A stretch of DNA of 64,000 nt from positions 27,296-91,295 of the forward strand of contig JBEKLU010000006.1 of assembly GCA_050010035.1 (NCBI GenBank). Direction: 5' to 3'. How positions within the stretch are numbered: the first letter of the stretch is position 1; each line of letters begins with the position of its first letter. The DNA comes from Roseiarcus sp050010035. Lineage in GTDB: Bacteria > Pseudomonadota > Alphaproteobacteria > Rhizobiales > Beijerinckiaceae. The notes under the pieces are model-generated. The model had not been told where the DNA came from. It saw only the letters and a list, made by a program, of their open reading frames with translations, and did not search any database. Positions 8,111 to 15,671 of this stretch are shown piece after piece. Both the position numbers and the translations under genes were made by a program.

Positions 8111-9100
8111 TCAGGCCGCATTGTCGGCGAACACGTGCAGGCGCACCTCGGCCGCTTCGGGGTAGGGGGCCGCCAGCGCATAGGCGACGGCGGCCTCGGC
8201 CTCGGCGCGCACCGCCTTGTCGATGGCTTTCAGTTCGTCATCGGCGGCGATTTTCTCCTCGACCAGCCACGCACCGAAATTGGCGATCGGGTCGCGCTTG
8301 GTCTTCCAGAAGGTCTCCTCCTCCTTTGACCGGTAGTATTCGCGGTTGATGTCGCCGACGTGGTGGCCATGGAAGCGGTAGGTGTCGAGCTGGAGGAAGA
8401 ACGGCCCTTCGCCCTTGCGCGCGCGCTCGACCAGTTCTCGCGTCAACCGGTTGACGGCGAGCACGTCCTGCCCGTCCACGACATGGGTCTCGATCCCGAA
8501 GGCCGCCGCTCGGGCCGTCAGCACGCCGGCGGCCATTTCCTGGACCTTGGTGTATTCGCCGTAGAGGTTGTTCTCGCAGGCGTAGATCACCGGCAGCTTC
8601 CACAGCGCGGCTATGTTCATGACCTCGTACAAGAGTCCCTGACCGAGCGCGCCGTCGCCGAAAAAGCAGACGGTCACGTCCTTCGTGCCGAGCCGCCTGG
8701 CCGACAGCGCCGCGCCCGTGGCGATGCCGGCCGAGCCGCCGACGATCGCATTGGCGCCGAGGTTGCCATTAGCCTGATCGGCGATGTGCATCGAGCCGCC
8801 CTTGCCTCGGCAATAGCCGTCGGCCTTGCCCAGAAGCTCGCAGAACATTTCCTTGAACTGGGCGCCCTTGGCGACGCAATGCCCGTGGCCGCGATGGGTC
8901 GAGGTGATCTTGTCGCTGACCTCCAGCGCGTCACAGATGCCGACGGCCACGGCTTCCTGCCCGGAATAGAGGTGCGTCAGGCCGGGCATCTTCGCCGAGA
9001 GGTAGAGCTGGTTGGCGTTGTCCTCGAACGTGCGGATGCGCACCATCTGGCGATAGACGCGCAAGTAATCTGCGGAATTTGCCTTGTTGGCGGGGCTCAT
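8111..9100 (-). CDS. 2-oxoacid (pyruvate/acetoin-type) dehydrogenase E1 component, alpha subunit
   Basis: The 329-residue protein is a full-length E1 alpha. The thiamine diphosphate motif is GDGALGQGLLYE followed by ENNLYG at the expected distance, and THRGHGHCVAKG carries the conserved active-site loop region. It forms the heterotetramer with the E1 beta encoded next. GGGGGAGGATGGGAC precedes the ATG. It lies 52 bp behind the M24-family gene, so both are likely on one transcript. The small size and the loop sequence are closest to acetoin- and pyruvate-type enzymes of bacterial catabolic operons. Confidence 0.88.
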   Translation of the reverse strand: MSPANKANSADYLRVYRQMVRIRTFEDNANQLYLSAKMPGLTHLYSGQEAVAVGICDALEVSDKITSTHRGHGHCVAKGAQFKEMFCELLGKADGYCRGKGGSMHIADQANGNLGANAIVGGSAGIATGAALSARRLGTKDVTVCFFGDGALGQGLLYEVMNIAALWKLPVIYACENNLYGEYTKVQEMAAGVLTARAAAFGIETHVVDGQDVLAVNRLTRELVERARKGEGPFFLQLDTYRFHGHHVGDINREYYRSKEEETFWKTKRDPIANFGAWLVEEKIAADDELKAIDKAVRAEAEAAVAYALAAPYPEAAEVRLHVFADNAA

Positions 9101-9151
9101 GTCCCATCCTCCCCCGGAGCAGGCCCGGCCATCGGGGCCGGGCCGCTTCGG

Positions 9152-10456
9152 TCAGTAACGGTTGGCGATCGGCAGTTCTTCGGCGGGGAAGAGTGTGATG
9201 ACCTGGCAACCCTTGTCGGTGACGACGACCTCTTCCTCGATGCGCGCGGCCGAATAGCCGTCGGACGCCGGGCAATAGGTCTCCAGCGCGAAGACCATAC
9301 CGGTCTGGATCTCCATGGGGTGCTCCAGGCTGACCGAGCGGCTGATGATCGGGCGTTCGTGCAGCGCAAGGCCGAGGCCGTGCCCGAATTGCAGGCCGAA
9401 GGCGGCCAGTTCATTCGGGAAGCCGTAACTTTCGGCGGCGGGCCAGACGGCCGCCACTTTGTCGGTCGTCACGCCCGGCTTGATCAGCGCGATCGCCGCG
9501 TCCAGCCATTCGCGCGCCTTCACATAGGCGTCGACCTGCGCGGGCGTGGAACGGCCGATGTTGAAGGTGCGGTAGTAGCAGGTGCGATAGCCCTGATAGC
9601 TTTGCAGGATGTCGAAGAACGCCTGATCGCCGGGGCGGAAGTAGCGGTCGGTGAAGTTGTGCGGATGCGGGTTGCAGCGCTCGCCCGAGATGGCGTTGAT
9701 CGCCTCGACGTCGTCCGAGCCCATTTCGTAGAGCATCTTGTTCGCCATCGCGACAATGTCGTTTTCGCGAATGCCCGGCTTCAGCTCTTCCCAGATCATG
9801 TGATAGACGCCGTCCACCATGCTGGCCGCCTGGTTGAGCAGCTGGATTTCGTCGACGTTCTTGATCTCGCGCGCCGACAGCATGATCTGCTGGCCGTCGA
9901 CGATCTTGATACCCGCCTCTTGCAGGGCCATGAACATCGCCGTTTCGGCATAGTCCAAGCCCACCGGCATGTCGGCCACGCCGGCCTTTTTCAAGAGGGC
10001 GTAGATTTCCTGCGCATAGTGCTTCATCAGTCCGAAAGAGGGCGGAATGGTGCCGCGCATGCCGACGACGCCGGCCAAGCAGCGTTCGGGGTCGAGCCAG
10101 TCGCAATATTCCCGGTGGTGGACGGCGGCCGAGCCGAAATCCCACACGAAGGGCTCCTCGTCCCCGGCGAGCAGGCTGAAACGGCACATCTTGTCGCGTT
10201 CCCATTCGCCGATCTTGGTGCCGGTGACGTAGCGGATGTTGTTGACGTCGAACAGCAACAGCGCTCCGCAGTTGGACTTCTTCAGCGCGGCCTTGGCGCG
10301 GCTCAGGCGGTAACGGCGCAGCCGCTCGTGATCGACGCGACGTTCGAAATCGACCGCGGTGTGACCGAGCGCGGGGAGGCGTTTGTCCCAGCGCCAGTTC
10401 GGCTCGATGTCGCGCGGTCGCAGAATGCGTGGACTGAGAGCGGTGGTCAGAGTCAT
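9152..10456 (-). CDS. M24 (creatinase-fold) metallohydrolase, DddP-like, with altered metal site
   Basis: The 434-residue protein has the creatinase N-domain (CGALLLFDVNNIRYVTGT) and M24 C-domain. Overall length and layout resemble DddP, the M24-family DMSP lyase, more than prolidases; this is my reading without a search. Candidate metal ligands are Asp in FFDIL, His in FGHGLGLALHE, Glu in FALETYCP and Glu in ARIEEEVVV. The second Asp of the usual D...D pair falls in CYYRTF, where Tyr or Arg stand instead. Metal binding may therefore differ and peptidase activity is doubtful. The ATG at 10456 follows AAGGAGACCCTC; a GTG at 10471 is weaker. It sits in the 2-oxoacid dehydrogenase operon. Confidence 0.75.
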   Translation of the reverse strand: MTLTTALSPRILRPRDIEPNWRWDKRLPALGHTAVDFERRVDHERLRRYRLSRAKAALKKSNCGALLLFDVNNIRYVTGTKIGEWERDKMCRFSLLAGDEEPFVWDFGSAAVHHREYCDWLDPERCLAGVVGMRGTIPPSFGLMKHYAQEIYALLKKAGVADMPVGLDYAETAMFMALQEAGIKIVDGQQIMLSAREIKNVDEIQLLNQAASMVDGVYHMIWEELKPGIRENDIVAMANKMLYEMGSDDVEAINAISGERCNPHPHNFTDRYFRPGDQAFFDILQSYQGYRTCYYRTFNIGRSTPAQVDAYVKAREWLDAAIALIKPGVTTDKVAAVWPAAESYGFPNELAAFGLQFGHGLGLALHERPIISRSVSLEHPMEIQTGMVFALETYCPASDGYSAARIEEEVVVTDKGCQVITLFPAEELPIANRY

Positions 10457-10629
10457 GAGGGTCTCCTTCACGCCCGACGGGCGCCTTAAGTGAGTGTTGG
10501 TTCTCGCAAAGGCCAGGCCGAGGCCGTCGAAATCCCGGCACGACCACGGCGGCGTCGATCATGAACAACGGGCCGGTCATGTCGTCGGATTACGGGCTTG
10601 CCAGGCGACATAGCCAATATTGCCTCGCC

Positions 10630-11577
10630 TCAGATTTCCAAGCCGCTCGGCGTCGGCACATTCTCGCTTTCGACTTTCATGCCGGCGAACGAGGCCAAGG
10701 TTTCGATCAGGGCCGCGAAATCCTTCGCCAGATAGGCTTCCGGATCGGGTTGCTGGGTCGCAAGGCCAAAATGCGTCTGCAGCACTTCCCTCATCGCCGC
10801 GGTGACCGGCATAGCCACGCCGAGCTTGCGCGCCGCCTCGAGGCCGAGATCCACGTCCTTGCGTTGAAGAGGAGCCGTGAAGGTGGGGGTGAAGTCGAGA
10901 TTGATCAACGCCGGCGATTTGTACTGCGTGAAGATCGAGCCCATGACGCTGTTGTTGATGAACTGCAGGAAAGCGTGTCGCGGCACGCCGGCCTTTTGCG
11001 CCAACAGCGTGACCTCGATCAGGTTCTCGATGACGACAGCGAGAAAGACGTTATGCGCGATCTTACAGATTCGAGCGAGTTCCCCCTCTCCGACATAGGC
11101 GACGCCGCGCAGTGCGAAGGCCTTTATCAACGGCTCAACCTTGTCGAAGGCCGCTCTTGGCCCCGAGACGACGCTCGATAGCTTTCCGGCGATGACGCAC
11201 TTGGGATTGCCGCTCACCGGCGCCGCGAAATACTGGACGCCGCGCGCGGCGAGCCTCTCGCGGACGTCATTCGATTCATCGAAGCCGATTGTCGAGCAAT
11301 CGACGACGATCCCGGGAACTTGGCGTGCCCCGTCCGCGGCCAAACCATCCTTGCCGAAACAGACGTCCGACAGATCCTTCCCCGTCGCCAGCATGGTCAT
11401 GACGACATCGGCGCTACGCAATTGATCGATATGGTCGACCAGCGTGCCGCCATGCGCCGCCAACGGTTCCGCTTTGGAGCGGGTGCGGTTCCAAATCTTG
11501 AGCGGATGCCCCGCCTTCAGAAGGCGAGCCGCCATCGGGAACCCCATGCGACCGACGCCAATCCAACCGATTTCCAT
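10630..11577 (-). CDS. NAD(P)-binding beta-hydroxyacid dehydrogenase (3-hydroxyisobutyrate dehydrogenase family)
   Basis: The 315-residue protein starts with the Rossmann motif IGWIGVGRMGFPMA. It carries the substrate-binding DCSTIG and the catalytic-lysine segment CKIAHN. Family members reduce or oxidise small beta-hydroxyacids and their semialdehydes (3-hydroxyisobutyrate, tartronate semialdehyde, sulfolactaldehyde). The ATG at 11577 follows GAGGGAGGGTAAGT. It is the first gene of the minus-strand operon that continues to 3737. A 173-bp gap (10457-10629) separates it from the M24 gene, and I see no clear signal in that gap. The substrate is not predictable from these motifs. Confidence 0.8.
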   Translation of the reverse strand: MEIGWIGVGRMGFPMAARLLKAGHPLKIWNRTRSKAEPLAAHGGTLVDHIDQLRSADVVMTMLATGKDLSDVCFGKDGLAADGARQVPGIVVDCSTIGFDESNDVRERLAARGVQYFAAPVSGNPKCVIAGKLSSVVSGPRAAFDKVEPLIKAFALRGVAYVGEGELARICKIAHNVFLAVVIENLIEVTLLAQKAGVPRHAFLQFINNSVMGSIFTQYKSPALINLDFTPTFTAPLQRKDVDLGLEAARKLGVAMPVTAAMREVLQTHFGLATQQPDPEAYLAKDFAALIETLASFAGMKVESENVPTPSGLEI

Positions 11578-11765
11578 ACTTACCCTCCCTCGGCCCTCGA
11601 CTCGGCGAACATCGACTGATGGCGAAGCGTCACGCAGATGACGATCGCCAAGTCGGCGACACGCGCTGTGATTCGAGAAACGCCATGACGCCTTCGTGCG
11701 CGCCTTCGCGCCGGATTGTCGACGCGAGCTTATCCGGATTGTGCAAACCGCGCCTCCGCGAAAAA

Positions 11766-11778
11766 ATCCAAAATGGAT
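11766..11778. promoter_or_regulatory. Candidate operator ATCCA-AAA-TGGAT upstream of the 2-oxoacid dehydrogenase operon
   Basis: This is a perfect 5-bp inverted repeat with a 3-bp spacer, followed by GGATATCC. It shares the core ATCCAAAATG with the site before the HTH-SBP regulator. It lies about 190 bp upstream of the first operon gene and 16 bp before a small plus-strand frame, so it could act in either direction. Confidence 0.35.
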
Positions 11779-11793
11779 ATCCGGAGGGTCAAA

Positions 11794-12003
11794 ATGAAAA
11801 ACCACACGGAATTGCGCGTATGGGCGAGCGAAAACCGCGTCGGTTGCGACGGGTGTCGAAACCCGACGCGTCCCTACGTCAACGCGGTCGATGGGTCCAA
11901 CGTGGCGCCCTTGCGAGGCTCTTCGGCTGGCCCGCCCTTGAATTGTGGCCATCGCTCGTCAGTTGGACGCGATTCGCGAGGCAAGCGGCAATGTCGCCCA
12001 TGA
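11794..12003 (+). CDS. Possible small ORF, 69 residues, no recognised family
   Basis: An ATG preceded by CCGGAGGGTCAAA opens a 69-codon frame beginning MKNHTELRVWASENRVG. It contains several Cys residues and is Arg/Gly/Ser-rich towards the end. I do not recognise it. The ribosome-binding site is excellent, but composition in the second half looks like random GC-rich frame, so it may be the remnant of a longer gene or a short leader peptide. It begins right after the candidate operator at 11766-11778. Confidence 0.25.
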   Translation: MKNHTELRVWASENRVGCDGCRNPTRPYVNAVDGSNVAPLRGSSAGPPLNCGHRSSVGRDSRGKRQCRP

Positions 12004-12191
12004 ACCACTTAGCACATTCGCCATCGCGGCCGTCGACGAAATGCGAAATGATCAATTTCGTGCCGGCGTTAATTGCAGTTCCAGTGGCATTGTCACGTTG
12101 GCTCAGTATAGGCGCTTTTTAGCTGTTTTGGCTCGACGGCGAGAAACGCGCGCCATTGATTTTGCTCATGCGGGTCGAGGGGTTGTCACCG

Positions 12192-12281
12192 CTATTGACA
12201 AGTAACAAGTTTCAACGTGACAACGCCCACGAAAGCGCTGCACAGCAGTCCGATCGCAAGCGTGATCCCGATAAGCTTCAT
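12192..12281 (-). CDS. 29-residue hydrophobic membrane peptide
   Basis: The sequence GGGAGGAGAAGTCTG immediately precedes an ATG that opens a 29-codon frame ending in TAG. The peptide is MKLIGITLAIGLLCSAFVG followed by VVTLKLVTCQ. It is a single predicted transmembrane helix with one Lys near the N-terminus, one near the C-terminus, and two Cys. It lies 102 bp behind the HisD-like gene on the same strand, after a stem-loop. Small membrane peptides often attach to transporters, and a complete ABC transporter is encoded in the same operon, but any partner is conjecture. It could also be a leader peptide. Confidence 0.5.
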   Translation of the reverse strand: MKLIGITLAIGLLCSAFVGVVTLKLVTCQ

Positions 12282-12327
12282 CAGACTTCTCCTCCCGTGG
12301 AACGTTCCAACCAAACGTTGAAAGCAG

Positions 12328-12361
12328 GGATGACCCAAGGGCGACTCGCCTCGGGTCATCC
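12328..12361 (-). terminator. Stem-loop between HisD-like gene and small peptide
   Basis: GGATGACCC and GGGTCATCC pair perfectly over 9 bp, enclosing a second small stem GGCG/CGCC. On the minus strand it is followed by a moderately T-rich stretch without a true U-run. It may be a terminator for the transporter operon or a processing/attenuation structure ahead of the 29-residue peptide. A separate 10-bp palindrome GGAACGTTCC is at 12299-12308. Confidence 0.5.
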
Positions 12362-12383
12362 AAGCCGCCGGCTCGCGAAGGCG

Positions 12384-13691
12384 TCAGCTGACAGCCTCCG
12401 CATACGGCACGTTGCGTCCGCCGAAGCGACGCACGCGAATGTTCGCCTGCTCCGCGTGCCCGTAGAAGCCTTCGAGCACGCACAGGCGCGAGCAATAGGC
12501 GCCGATGAGCGCGGACGCCTCGTCGGTCATCACCTTTTGGTAAGTGCACGTCTTGATGAACTTGCCGACCCAAAGTCCGCCCGTGTAGCGCGCGGCTTTG
12601 CCGGTCGGCAGAGTGTGGTTGGTGCCGATCACTTTGTCGCCGAAGGCGACGTTGGTGCGCGCGCCGAGGAACAAGGCGCCGTAGTTGCGCATGTTGGCTA
12701 GGAAGTAATCGGGATTGCGCGTCATGACCTGCACGTGTTCGCTGGCGATGCGATCCGCTTCCGCGACCATTTCGGCATCGTCGGCGCAGACGATCACTTC
12801 GCCGTAGTCGCGCCAGGAAACGGACGCGAATTCGGCCGTCGGCAAAATCGTGAGCAACCGCTCGACTTCCGCGATGGTGGCGCGGGCCAGTTTCTCGGAG
12901 GTCGTCAGCAACACGGCCGGAGTATTGAAGCCATGCTCGGCTTGTCCGAGCAGGTCGGTCGCGCATATCTCCGCGTCGACGCTGTCGTCGGCGATCACAA
13001 GCGTTTCCGTCGGGCCGGCGATGAGGTCGATGCCGACGCGGCCGAAGAGTTGCCGCTTGGCTTCGGCGACGTAAGCATTCCCCGGACCGACGATGACCGA
13101 GACCGGTGCGATGTTCTCCGTGCCGATCGCCATCGCCGCGATCGCCTGAACGCCGCCCATGCAATAGATTTCGTCGGCGCCGGCGAGGTGCATGGCCGCG
13201 ACGACCGCCGGCGACGGGCCGCCCTGAAACGGCGGCGAAGCGGCGATGACCCGGGGCACCCCCGCCACCTTCGCGGTGACCACGCTCATGTGCGCGGAGG
13301 CGACGAGCGGATACTTCCCGCCCGGCACATAGCAGCCCACGCTGTCCACCGGCAGATTCTTGTGGCCGAGGATGACGCCGGGAAGCGTCTCCACCTCGAT
13401 GTCCTTCAAAGCCGACTTCTGCGCTTGCGCGAAACGGCGAACCTGCTCCTGGGCGAAACAAATGTCGGCGACCTGTCGGGGCGTCAACGCCGAAAGGCAG
13501 GCGTCGATCTCGGACGCGCTGAGGCGAAACGATTTAGGGCTCCATTTGTCGAACGTCAGCGATCGCTCGCGCACCGCCGCTTCGCCGCGCGCCTCGATAT
13601 CGCTAATTATCGAATCGACAACGTCTCGAACCTTGCGCGCCTCCGCCGCGGTCTGCTCGACGGTGCGGCCGCGTTTCAAGACTTCCGGCAT
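12384..13691 (-). CDS. Histidinol dehydrogenase-family enzyme, HpsN-like
   Basis: The 435-residue protein keeps the Zn and catalytic signatures of HisD: QAEHG, SEHVQV, GDKVIGTNHTLPTG and the C-terminal His in EGFYGHAEQANIRVR. The ending (HAEQANIRVRRFGGR) and ARYTGGLWVGKFIKTCTYQ resemble HpsN, the sulfopropanediol 3-dehydrogenase, more than biosynthetic HisD. The context, downstream of a sugar-type ABC transporter and away from his genes, also favours a catabolic alcohol-to-acid oxidation using two NAD. The substrate could be a sulfonated or plain polyol. It is the last enzyme of the LacI-controlled operon. Confidence 0.75.
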   Translation of the reverse strand: MPEVLKRGRTVEQTAAEARKVRDVVDSIISDIEARGEAAVRERSLTFDKWSPKSFRLSASEIDACLSALTPRQVADICFAQEQVRRFAQAQKSALKDIEVETLPGVILGHKNLPVDSVGCYVPGGKYPLVASAHMSVVTAKVAGVPRVIAASPPFQGGPSPAVVAAMHLAGADEIYCMGGVQAIAAMAIGTENIAPVSVIVGPGNAYVAEAKRQLFGRVGIDLIAGPTETLVIADDSVDAEICATDLLGQAEHGFNTPAVLLTTSEKLARATIAEVERLLTILPTAEFASVSWRDYGEVIVCADDAEMVAEADRIASEHVQVMTRNPDYFLANMRNYGALFLGARTNVAFGDKVIGTNHTLPTGKAARYTGGLWVGKFIKTCTYQKVMTDEASALIGAYCSRLCVLEGFYGHAEQANIRVRRFGGRNVPYAEAVS

Positions 13692-13736
13692 GTGGCATCT
13701 CCTTCTGCGACGTTGGGTCCGGGGAAGTGTCGCCGA

Positions 13737-14705
13737 TCAGGTCGCGCGGCGCTGCCCTTGTACGAAAAGGGCCGCGGCCGACACGATGATGACGCCTTTG
13801 ATGACGAGCTGGGCCTGAACCGGCAGGCCCAAGATCACGACGATGTTGAAGAGAAGGACGAGGATAAGGCCCCCGGCGGCTGCGCCCGAGAGCGTCCCCG
13901 CTCCGCCTGCCAGGGAGACCCCACCGATGACGGCCGCCACGATCGAGTCGAGTTCGTATCCGCGGCCGACCCAATTATCGACAGTCCCAACATAGCCTAC
14001 GAGAAATAGGCCGCCCAAGCCGGCCATGATGGAACACGCGATGTAGCAAAGGATCGTCACGCGGTCCGATCGGATGCCGACCAGTTCGGCCGCGCGCGGA
14101 TTGCCTCCGACGATGTAGACGCTGCGTCCAAGAGCGCTCTTGTTGAGAGCGAGCGATAGCAGGGCGAACAGCAGAATGAACGCCAATAGATTGACCGGCA
14201 CGCCCGCGAACTTGCCGGTGCCGAGATAGCGAAAGCCCGCGGGCAGCGAGCCGGCCGGCGCGCCCTTGGTGTAGGCGAACCGCACGCCTTGCAGCACGAT
14301 CATCATGGCGAGCGTGGCGATGAACGGCGACACCTTGCGCTTCGTGACGAGCAGGCCATTGGCGAAGCCGACGATCGCCGAAAGCGCGACGACGGCCGCG
14401 ACGATTATCGGGATCATGGAATCCTCAGTGGCGTTGAACGCCGTTGCGACCACCGCCATCGTCGCCATCAGCGAGGCTACGGAAAGGTCGAGGCCCCGCG
14501 CCAGGATGACGATCGCCTGACCCAAGACCACGATCAGCAACGGGGCGGCCTGCGTCAGAATGTTCTGAAAATTGCTGACGGAGAGGAACGACGGCTGCAA
14601 TGCGGTCGCCGTCGCCATCAATGCGATCAGGAAGCCGGACAGCGCGAATCGCTTGAGCGAACCGGATCGCATTGGCGCGAGAGAGTGTCGGCGAATGCCG
14701 ATCAT
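13737..14705 (-). CDS. Ribose/xylose-type ABC transporter permease (second)
   Basis: The 322-residue integral membrane protein has about nine hydrophobic helices and the RbsC-family segments VILARGLDLSVASLMA, IGGVSLAGGAGTLSGAA and VGGNPRAAELVGI. It imports a small polar substrate with the adjacent ATPase. Its ATG overlaps the stop of the first permease (ATGA). Two different permease genes in a row imply a heterodimeric channel, seen in some sugar and AI-2-type systems. Confidence 0.88.
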   Translation of the reverse strand: MIGIRRHSLAPMRSGSLKRFALSGFLIALMATATALQPSFLSVSNFQNILTQAAPLLIVVLGQAIVILARGLDLSVASLMATMAVVATAFNATEDSMIPIIVAAVVALSAIVGFANGLLVTKRKVSPFIATLAMMIVLQGVRFAYTKGAPAGSLPAGFRYLGTGKFAGVPVNLLAFILLFALLSLALNKSALGRSVYIVGGNPRAAELVGIRSDRVTILCYIACSIMAGLGGLFLVGYVGTVDNWVGRGYELDSIVAAVIGGVSLAGGAGTLSGAAAGGLILVLLFNIVVILGLPVQAQLVIKGVIIVSAAALFVQGQRRAT

Positions 14706-15658
14706 GGTCTCTTGCTCCCGCCGGAGAAGATCGAAACCGCCGCGATAATGATCAGGCCCTGCACGACCCACTGGATGAATGTCGATACACTTGTATAGTT
14801 GAGGACGTTGTTGAGGACGGAAATCAGCAGCACGCCAACCAAGGTGCCGGCGATGCCGCCGCGTCCGCCGCCGAGCATCGTTCCACCGACAATGACCGGA
14901 GTGATCGAGGCCAGCGTCAGTGGATCGCCGACACGCGGATCGCCAACGCCCATACGGCTGACGAAATAGACTCCGGCCAACCCGGAGAAGAACCCGGACG
15001 CCGCGTAAACGAACATCGTCACGCGGTCGACGCCGATGCCCGACAGCCGCGCGGCTTCCGGATTGCCGCCGACCGCGAGAATGTTTCGTCCCAAGCGCGT
15101 CTTGCGAAGCATCCATCCGACAAGGACAAAGCCCACCACCATCGCCAGCGCGGAGATCGGCAAGCCGAATGCTCGTCCGAACGCGAAATTCTCGAACCAG
15201 GTCGGCGCCTTGCCCGTAGGTTGCAGCGTGTAGAGCAGCACCAGACCGTTGAGCACGGACCCCGAACCCAATGTCACGACGAGGGGGTGCACCTTGGTCC
15301 GCGCGGTGACGATTCCGTTCACCAGTCCCGCCAAGGCGCTCAGCGCGAGAACGGCCGCAAGCATGGGCAGCATGAGCCCATCGCGACCATTGACGGCGCC
15401 GGCCAGAAACACGGTGGCCGCGGCGGCGATAGCTCCCACGGAAAGGTCGATGCCGCCTTCCAGAATGACCAAGGTCTGCCCTGCCGCCACGAATCCGAGC
15501 GGCGCCGCTTGCTCCAGAACGGCGAGGAAGTTCCCCACTGTCGCGAAGCGGTCCGAGACCATCGCTCCGACGCCGATCAAGCCCGCCAAGAGCAACGTCA
15601 CAACGACGAGCGCGGGTTCAATGGCGAGTCTCTGGGCGGCGCGGGCGATGGCGCTCAT
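14702..15658 (-). CDS. Ribose/xylose-type ABC transporter permease (first)
   Basis: The 318-residue RbsC-family permease carries VILEGGIDLSVGAIAAA near the third helix, VGGNPEAARLSGIGVDR in the cytoplasmic EAA-like loop and VGGTMLGGGRGGIAGT near the C-terminus. It begins 13 bp behind the ATPase stop and its stop overlaps the start of the second permease, so translation is coupled. It pairs with the product of the next gene to form the membrane channel. Confidence 0.88.
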   Translation of the reverse strand: MSAIARAAQRLAIEPALVVVTLLLAGLIGVGAMVSDRFATVGNFLAVLEQAAPLGFVAAGQTLVILEGGIDLSVGAIAAAATVFLAGAVNGRDGLMLPMLAAVLALSALAGLVNGIVTARTKVHPLVVTLGSGSVLNGLVLLYTLQPTGKAPTWFENFAFGRAFGLPISALAMVVGFVLVGWMLRKTRLGRNILAVGGNPEAARLSGIGVDRVTMFVYAASGFFSGLAGVYFVSRMGVGDPRVGDPLTLASITPVIVGGTMLGGGRGGIAGTLVGVLLISVLNNVLNYTSVSTFIQWVVQGLIIIAAVSIFSGGSKRP

Positions 15659-15671
15659 GTCGGCCTCGTCT

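Larger units (their letters stand above)
11578..12191. other. Long, partly AT-richer intergenic stretch
   Basis: This stretch lies upstream of the beta-hydroxyacid dehydrogenase and downstream of the HisD-like operon. It holds a candidate operator (11766-11778), two TATCCGGA words (about 11731 and 11778) and one small open frame with a good ribosome-binding site (11794-12003). Bases 12040-12125 are noticeably less GC-rich than the coding DNA. No family-level protein similarity is recognisable, so this may be a regulatory leader or decayed coding DNA. Confidence 0.4.

Noticed and set aside
8360..10489. A 709-residue plus-strand open frame opposite E1 alpha and the M24 gene
   Set aside because: It spans two well-supported minus-strand genes and shows no recognisable domain; it is an antisense artefact of high GC content.
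10630..11577. Apparent loss of the catalytic Lys in the beta-hydroxyacid dehydrogenase (GEGELAR)
   Set aside because: With the correct register the Lys lies slightly later, in CKIAHN (KxxxN), so the site is intact.
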